Shown: positions 58,879 through 64,000 of the stretch, piece after piece
How positions within the stretch are numbered: position 1 is the first letter of the stretch
How the letters are laid out: the number at the start of each line of letters is the position of its first letter
Source of the DNA: JBBECE01 sp040881985
GTDB lineage: Bacteria > Pseudomonadota > Alphaproteobacteria > Rhizobiales > Devosiaceae
DNA: 64,000 bases
Direction of reading: 5' to 3'
Assembly: GCA_040881985.1 (NCBI GenBank)
Contig: JBBECE010000014.1
Location: 62,001 to 126,000 of the forward strand
The notes under the pieces: model-generated
Databases searched by the model: none
What the model saw: the letters and a program-made list of their open reading frames with translations, nothing else
What the model was told of the DNA's origin: nothing
Made by a program: the position numbers and the translations under genes

Positions 58879-60354
58879 ATGCCGATCCCGAGGATTCTCC
58901 ATTTCACCTGGAAGGACGCACGGTTGCCGCCGAACTTCGCGCGCAATCTTGTGCGCTGGCGAGCGCTGCATCCGGGCTGGGACATTCGCTTCTACTCCGA
59001 CGCGGACATAAGGGCGTTCGTCGCCAAGGTCGCGCCGCCAACGCCCTTATTCTTCGATGCCTATCCGGTGCAAATCCAGCGCACCGACGTGTTTCGCTAT
59101 TTTGCGCTCTTCGATCATGGCGGAGTCTATGCCGATCTCGATATTTATCCGCGACAGCCGATCGACGAACTTGTCGCTCAAAGCGAATGCTTCCTGGCGC
59201 TCGAACCGGAGGTGCACGCGCTTACCGGCACGATGGTGCGGCGGGCGTTGCCGTTCGTTTTCTGCAATGCCTTCATGGGGTCGGTCGCGGGTCATCCTTT
59301 TCTCGAGAAGGTCAAGGAGCTGCTGCCTTCGAGCACGCAAGGGCCAGTACTCGAGACGACAGGTCCGGTGATGCTGATGTCGGCGGCAATGACCGGCGAA
59401 CGGTCTGTACGGCCCGATCTCGTCGCCCCGGACTGTTGGTCGCCACACACCAAGTATGGCACCCGGCCGGGCACTCGGTCCGAATATTTAAGTCTGGTCC
59501 GCGAGCAGTTCACCGTTCTCGGCGAGGACCGGCCGGAGATGCTCGATCACCGCTGGGCCTACAGCTGGGGAGCCTCGGGCTCCGGCATCTGGGATCGCCG
59601 CCTTCGCACCCTCGTGCATCGGCTGAGCGTCGGGCTCGGCTGGCGCGTCGAATGGCGCGCCGGCCCGTCGCGGGGCCGGTACAAGGTGCCGCGAAAGGAT
59701 TACCATCTTCAGGGGTTCACGACGCCCGATCCCTTGCCGCGGATCACGCTGGTGGTGGAAGGCGGCACCGAAGCCGACGCCCGCAGGCTAATCGCGGCGC
59801 TCGACTACCCCGACGGATTGATCGACATCGCCGCCTCGCCGTCAGCCCGGGGATCTGAGACCGAGCTCGCGGCATGGCGCAATCGGGCCGGCGCAAAGGC
59901 GGCGTCGCGCAGCCGCTACCTCGTGCTCGCCGCACCGGGTCTCACTCATATGCCGGCCGATGCGCTGCGGCTGCTCGTCTCGACAGGACGGGAGGTGAGT
60001 GTCGCCAACGCGGTCGACGCACAAGGCAAGGCCGACGAGGAGCGGACCTTCGTGCACAGCTATACGCCGCGTGTGAGGTGGTGGCCGACGCTGCGTCGAC
60101 CAGCGCGGGACGGGCCTCGCCTCAACCTCTTAACCATGAGCCTCGATGACCGAATGAGCCTTCAAATCGCGCCGCTCGACGCTTTCGGGCCGGGGCTAGT
60201 GGTGATCGACAACGCGGTCTTCCGGGCCGGGGTCAGGTTTCCCGAGCGCCCCTACAAGGGGCGGATGGGCAGCGAGGGTTTCACGATGATGGCGCGCGAC
60301 CGCGGCTTCGAAGTCTGTGGACTGCCGCGCCTCAAAGTCGTGCTGCGACGCTAG
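58879..60354 (+). CDS. Two-part glycosyltransferase, OCH1/GT32-like N-terminus
   Basis: This 491-residue protein starts with a sugar-binding DxD glycosyltransferase domain: IPRILHFTWKDARLPPNF, RTDVFRYFALFDHGGVYADLDIYP (DLD motif about 91-93) and CNAFMGSVAGHPF. The C-terminal part from about 290 (RITLVVEGGTEADARRLIAAL to FEVCGLPRLKVVLRR) looks like a second glycosyltransferase-A or Anp1-type fold. The product is probably a surface polysaccharide or glycolipid. The last 23 bases overlap carA on the opposite strand. Confidence 0.75.
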   Translation: MPIPRILHFTWKDARLPPNFARNLVRWRALHPGWDIRFYSDADIRAFVAKVAPPTPLFFDAYPVQIQRTDVFRYFALFDHGGVYADLDIYPRQPIDELVAQSECFLALEPEVHALTGTMVRRALPFVFCNAFMGSVAGHPFLEKVKELLPSSTQGPVLETTGPVMLMSAAMTGERSVRPDLVAPDCWSPHTKYGTRPGTRSEYLSLVREQFTVLGEDRPEMLDHRWAYSWGASGSGIWDRRLRTLVHRLSVGLGWRVEWRAGPSRGRYKVPRKDYHLQGFTTPDPLPRITLVVEGGTEADARRLIAALDYPDGLIDIAASPSARGSETELAAWRNRAGAKAASRSRYLVLAAPGLTHMPADALRLLVSTGREVSVANAVDAQGKADEERTFVHSYTPRVRWWPTLRRPARDGPRLNLLTMSLDDRMSLQIAPLDAFGPGLVVIDNAVFRAGVRFPERPYKGRMGSEGFTMMARDRGFEVCGLPRLKVVLRR

Positions 60355-61549
60355 GCGGAAGGTGTTCGGCGACGGGCGGAAGCCCTTTTTGCGCCCGCAC
60401 CAGATTGGCGAAGCGGCGGAAAAGATAGTGGCTGTCGCGCGGCCCCGGCGACGCCTCGGGATGGTATTGGACGGAGAAGACCGGCATGCCGGTGACCGCC
60501 AGCCCGCAATTGCTGCCATCGAAGAGCGAGCGGTGGGTCTCGGTGACACCCTTGGGCAGCGTCTTTGGATCGACGGCGAAGCCGTGATTCATCGAGACGA
60601 TCTCGACCTTGCCGGTGGTGAAATCCTTGACCGGATGGTTTGCTCCGTGATGGCCCTGATGCATCTTCACGGTCTTGCCGCCAAGCGCCAAGCCGAGCAA
60701 TTGGTGGCCGAGACAAATCCCGAAGACCGGCTTGCGGGTCTCGATCATCTGGCGAATGACGGGGACGGCATATTTGGCCGTCGCGGCGGGATCGCCTGGT
60801 CCGTTGGAGAGAAAAATTCCGTCGGGCTTCAGCGCCAGAATGTCCTCGGCGGTGGCGGTCGCCGAGACAACGGTCACCGCGGCGCCCTGATCGGCCAGGC
60901 ACCGGAGAATGTTCCGCTTTGCCCCGTAATCGATCGCGACCACATGGAATTGCGGATCGCTCAGCCGTCCGAATCCTTCGTCCCAGCGCCAGCCCGTCTC
61001 GTCCCAGCGATAGGTCTGGGCGGTGGTGACGTCCCTGGCGAGGTCGAGGCCCTCGAGGCCGGGGAATTGCTTCAGCGCCTTCTGCATCGCCTTGTCGTCG
61101 AACCTGCCGTCCGGCGCGTGCGCGATGACGGCGTCGGGCATGCCGGAGCCGCGGATGCGCGCGGTCAACGCGCGGGTATCGAGCCCGGCGATGCCGACGA
61201 TGCCACGAGCTTTCAGCCAATCGTCGAGAGGCCGCGTAGCGCGCCAGCTCGCGGGCCGGGTGATGTCGGCGCGCAAAATCACGCCGCGTACGCCCGACGT
61301 GCCGGCCATGTTGACCGTCTCGATGTCTTCCTCGTTGACGCCGACATTGCCGATATGCGGGAAGGTGAAGGTGACGATCTGCCCGGCATAGGAGGGGTCG
61401 GTGAGGATCTCCTGATAACCGGTCATGGCGGTGTTGAAGCAGACCTCGCCCGCCGCGATCCCCGTGGCGCCGAGCCCCCGCCCCTCGAGGCGCGTGCCGT
61501 CGTCAAGGATCAGCGCTCCGGTCGCCGCCACGTCCTGCCAGCCGGCCAA
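60332..61549 (-). CDS. carA: Carbamoyl-phosphate synthase small subunit
   Basis: This 405-residue glutaminase subunit supplies ammonia to CarB. N-terminal: LILDDGTRLEGRGLGATGIA, CFNTAMTGYQEILTDPSY. Glutaminase: SNGPGDPAATAKY, FGICLGHQLLGLALGGKT (catalytic Cys) and the His-x-Glu of QYHPEASPGP. No ATG exists near the start; a TTG at 61549 with GGGAG 6 bases upstream is the best start, and a GTG 18 bases later is an alternative. The gene is divergent from yqeY. Confidence 0.94.
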   Translation of the reverse strand: MAGWQDVAATGALILDDGTRLEGRGLGATGIAAGEVCFNTAMTGYQEILTDPSYAGQIVTFTFPHIGNVGVNEEDIETVNMAGTSGVRGVILRADITRPASWRATRPLDDWLKARGIVGIAGLDTRALTARIRGSGMPDAVIAHAPDGRFDDKAMQKALKQFPGLEGLDLARDVTTAQTYRWDETGWRWDEGFGRLSDPQFHVVAIDYGAKRNILRCLADQGAAVTVVSATATAEDILALKPDGIFLSNGPGDPAATAKYAVPVIRQMIETRKPVFGICLGHQLLGLALGGKTVKMHQGHHGANHPVKDFTTGKVEIVSMNHGFAVDPKTLPKGVTETHRSLFDGSNCGLAVTGMPVFSVQYHPEASPGPRDSHYLFRRFANLVRAQKGLPPVAEHLPPSVAARL

Positions 61550-61718
61550 TTCGGTCTCCCGAGGTGGGTGGTTTGAGCCGCCGGTGGTATAATGCCAGCT
61601 CAACCGCCGCACAAGCTGCGGGACCCCCCGCCTTTACCAAGACGGGCGAGGCGAGTTGGATTGGCCTTCGGGCAAGGCTATACCGGCGCCGAAAATCGCA
61701 ATCAGCTCAGGACCGATC

Positions 61719-62171
61719 ATGCGCGACAGGATAAACGAGGCGCTGAAAGTCGCGACCAAAGCGCGTCAGGCGTTGCGGATGTCGACGCTGCGGCTGATCA
61801 AGGCGGCGATCAAGGATCGCGATATCGACGCGCGCGGGGAGGGCCGCGAGGCGGTCACCGACCCGGAAATCCTCTCGATCATGCTGAAGATGGTGCGCCA
61901 GCGCGAGGAGTCGGCGGCGATCTATGCCGGGGCCTCGCGAATGGACCTTGCCGACAAGGAGCGCGAGGAGATCGGGATCATTCAGGAGTTTCTGCCGAGC
62001 CCGATGACCGACACCGAGGTCGGGGCGGCGATCGAGGCGGCGATCGCCGAGACCAAGGCCGAGGGGCTGCGCGACATGGGCAAGGTCGTCAACGCCCTCA
62101 GGCAAAAATTCCCGGGCCGGATCGACCTCGGCCAGGCGTCGAAGCAAGTCAAGACGAAGCTCGGGGCGTAA
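61719..62171 (+). CDS. GatB/YqeY domain protein
   Basis: This 150-residue helical protein contains the tRNA-binding tail domain of GatB: MRDRINEALKVATKARQALRMSTLRLIKAAIKDRDIDAR and GIIQEFLPSPMTDTEV, ending KTKLGA. It is conserved between carA and dnaG in alphaproteobacteria. Function is unclear, perhaps in tRNA quality control. AGGAC lies before the ATG at 61719. Confidence 0.92.
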   Translation: MRDRINEALKVATKARQALRMSTLRLIKAAIKDRDIDARGEGREAVTDPEILSIMLKMVRQREESAAIYAGASRMDLADKEREEIGIIQEFLPSPMTDTEVGAAIEAAIAETKAEGLRDMGKVVNALRQKFPGRIDLGQASKQVKTKLGA

Positions 62172-62174
62172 GGC

Positions 62175-63353
62175 TCAGCTTTCGGCGGTGACCGGCGAGG
62201 GCGCCTTGCGCCGGTCGAGCGCTAGCGTCAGCGCCGCGAGCCCGGTCGATACCACCCCGAAAGCGACCCCGAACCAGGGCAATTGTTGATAGCCCGCGCC
62301 GCTATTCAGGGCTTGTGCGCCCGCCCAGGCGCCGGCCGCGATGCCGATATTGAACACCGTCGATATGAGCGTCGCCGCGAAGTCGGGCGCAGCCGCCGCG
62401 CCCTGGAACACCCGGCTGATCAGCGACGCGTTGGGGAGGAACATCAGGAAGCCGAGGACGAAAAGCACCGCCGCCATCGCCGGCCCGCTGCCGGCGAAGA
62501 GCATCACCGCGATGAAGACCGCGATCTGCGCCGGAAAGGCGAGAAGGATGGTCTGGGTCGGCCAGCGGTCGGCAAGCGGACCCGCCGCGAAACTGCCGGC
62601 CGTCGCCCCGACGCCGAAGCCGATGAGATAGGGCGCAACCCATTCCAGCGGCACGCGGCTCACCTCGAGCAGAAGCGGGGCGACGAAAGTGAACAGCGCC
62701 CAGAAGCCGATCATCATCGAGGTGATAATCGCGAAGGTGACGTAGACCTTTTGCTGGCCGAGCACGCGAAACTGCGCGGCGAGGTTGCCGCCTCTGCCGT
62801 CGCGGGGCTTGTCGGCGGGCAGAAGGATGGTCATCACGGTCGCGGTGACGATGGCGATGCCGCCGATAATCCAGAAGGTCGCCCGCCAGCCAAGCGCGGT
62901 GCCGATGGCGGTGCCGCCGGGCACGCCGAGCACGTTGGCGACGGTAATGCCGGCGGTAATCACCGCTATGGCCGAGCCGCGCCGTTCGGGCGGAACGAGG
63001 CTCATCGCCAAGACGACGGCAACGCCCATGAACGAGCCGTGGCTGAGGGAGACGAAGACCCGCGCGGCCATCAGCGTCTCGTAGCTCGGGGCCAGCGCGC
63101 ACCAGACATGGCCGGTGACGAATATCGACATCAGGATGAGGATGGCGCGCTTCTTGGCGACCCGCGACAGGGCGAGGGAAACCAACGGCCCGCCGATAGC
63201 CACCCCGATTGCATAGCCGCTCACGAGATAGCCGGCGGTCGGGATCGATACCCCGAGGTCGGACGAAATCGGCGGCAAAAGGCCCGCGACGACGAATTGG
63301 GTCGTGCCAATGGTGAAGGCGGCGAGAAACAGCGAGAAGATGGCGATGGGCAT
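62175..63353 (-). CDS. MFS transporter, DHA1-like efflux type
   Basis: This 392-residue protein has 12 predicted helices, beginning MPIAIFSLFLAAFTIGTTQFVVAGLLPPIS. The cytoplasmic loop between helices 2 and 3 is LALSRVAKKRAIL, and motif C-like VITAGITVANVLGVPGGTAIG is typical of AraJ/DHA1 exporters. The substrate is unknown. It sits between yqeY and dnaG on the opposite strand, an insertion into a conserved pair. Confidence 0.88.
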   Translation of the reverse strand: MPIAIFSLFLAAFTIGTTQFVVAGLLPPISSDLGVSIPTAGYLVSGYAIGVAIGGPLVSLALSRVAKKRAILILMSIFVTGHVWCALAPSYETLMAARVFVSLSHGSFMGVAVVLAMSLVPPERRGSAIAVITAGITVANVLGVPGGTAIGTALGWRATFWIIGGIAIVTATVMTILLPADKPRDGRGGNLAAQFRVLGQQKVYVTFAIITSMMIGFWALFTFVAPLLLEVSRVPLEWVAPYLIGFGVGATAGSFAAGPLADRWPTQTILLAFPAQIAVFIAVMLFAGSGPAMAAVLFVLGFLMFLPNASLISRVFQGAAAAPDFAATLISTVFNIGIAAGAWAGAQALNSGAGYQQLPWFGVAFGVVSTGLAALTLALDRRKAPSPVTAES

Positions 63354-63510
63354 CGGGGCACCGGACGGCGAAGCCCGGGAGACAAGCACGGAAGCCAAAG
63401 GCTTGCAATCCGCCGGGTTCAGGCCCACCCGCGGTTCCCCGGGGTGAGGATAGCGGGCACGACTTTGCCGCGTCGATGGACGGGGTGAGGGACTCGCGCT
63501 AGTCAGATTT

Positions 63511-64000
63511 ATGCGGTTTTCCGACCAGTTTCTGGACGAGGTGCGCGACCGGCTGCCGATTTCGACGGTCGTCGGCGAGTTCGTCAGCTGGGACAAGCGC
63601 AAGTCGCGGCCCGCGCAGGGCGATTTCTGGGCCTGTTGCCCGTTCCATTCGGAGAAGACCCCGAGCTTTCATGCCGACGACCGCAAGGGCATCTATCACT
63701 GCTTCGGATGCGGGGTGACCGGCGATCACTTTCGGTTTCTGACCGACAAAGCCGGGATGAGCTTTCCCGAGGCGGTCGAAACCCTCGCCCGGCGCGCCGG
63801 GGTGCCGATGCCGGCGCGCGACGAGCGGGCCGAGGAGGCCGACCGCCGGCGGACGACGCTGACCGACGTGATGGAACTCGCCACCGGCTATTTCGAGGAA
63901 GCGCTTGCCGCCAATGTCGGGGCGCGGGTCAGGGGATATTTGCAGGAGCGCGCCGTCGCACCCGCGCTGCAACGGCTATTCCGGCTGGGTTTCGCGCCCG
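63511..64000 (+). CDS. dnaG: DNA primase (5' part, cut by window end)
   Basis: 163 codons are present, from the ATG at 63511 to the window edge. The N-terminal zinc-ribbon ligands are Cys43, His46, Cys64 and Cys67 (ACCPFHSEKTPSFH and YHCFGCGVTGDHF). The sequence VVGEFVSWDKRKSRPAQGDF is typical of alphaproteobacterial primase. The catalytic TOPRIM domain and the helicase-binding end are beyond the window. In many rhizobia rpoD follows. Confidence 0.96.
   Translation, partial: MRFSDQFLDEVRDRLPISTVVGEFVSWDKRKSRPAQGDFWACCPFHSEKTPSFHADDRKGIYHCFGCGVTGDHFRFLTDKAGMSFPEAVETLARRAGVPMPARDERAEEADRRRTTLTDVMELATGYFEEALAANVGARVRGYLQERAVAPALQRLFRLGFAP

Noticed and set aside
61592..63488. Long plus-strand frames opposite the MFS gene and alternative frames over yqeY
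   Set aside because: They are shadow frames rich in Arg, Gly and Asp without family motifs; the opposing genes have clear signatures.

Overview
The window is high-GC alphaproteobacterial chromosome, most likely from the Hyphomicrobiales (Rhizobiales). The pointers are a petABC operon, the prs-rplY-pth-ychF block, midA-pgeF downstream of lgt, an LsrB/VtlR-type LysR gene behind trxB, a carB with the rhizobial N-half insertion, carA-yqeY-dnaG, two perfect CtrA-type sites (TTAA-N7-TTAAC) and two CCUCCUCCC-loop small RNAs. Three runs of N (one preceded by a 31-base poly-G) show that it is a draft or metagenome scaffold. I see no tRNA, rRNA, CRISPR array, transposase or integrase.

Region by region. 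1-16.2 kb is housekeeping: the end of cca, hemF, the bc1 complex genes petABC with a trailing protease-inhibitor-like lipoprotein, apt, a minus-strand block (two MaoC-like genes, ychF, a DHFR-like gene, pth, rplY, prs, pgeF, midA, lgt), then ubiK, ybjN, proC and csaA on the plus strand. 16-22 kb holds a divergent MarR/ilvE pair and the minus-strand chain SDR-uvrC-pgsA-moaD-moaE-VOC. 22-25.7 kb is accessory: two paralogous tiny lysine-rich proteins, an assembly gap, a hypothetical gene and an AT-richer type II restriction-modification island (m4C-type methyltransferase, small HTH protein, PD-(D/E)xK-like nuclease).

25.7-31.5 kb carries uvrB and behind it a rearranged duplication. The hemerythrin-plus-uvrB-5' unit occurs twice: one hemerythrin copy is broken by a stop and an in-frame deletion, and the other is intact but joined to an HNH nuclease gene. 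A cupredoxin gene lies between them. 31.8-36.3 kb is an envelope cluster of three secreted SH3/crystallin-like proteins around two nearly identical outer-membrane beta-barrel genes, one with a CtrA-type site upstream. 36-46 kb has small secreted proteins (three tandem DUF2147, an Fn3-like protein, a Spy-like protein, DUF4864), tdk, a membrane-anchored LuxR-type protein, an EamA transporter, a cysteine-desulfurase-like gene split by a gap, and aspC.

46.8-47.4 kb is a non-coding stretch with two tandem minus-strand RNAs whose loops carry the anti-Shine-Dalgarno motif CCUCCUCCC; I consider this the most interesting element. The rest is lsrB-like, trxB, greA, a PQQ-type sugar dehydrogenase, a cold-shock gene with a clear promoter and long leader, carB, cfa, a MazF-type toxin-antitoxin pair, a YpfJ-type metallopeptidase, a cupin, a two-part glycosyltransferase, carA, yqeY, an MFS exporter and the 5' end of dnaG.
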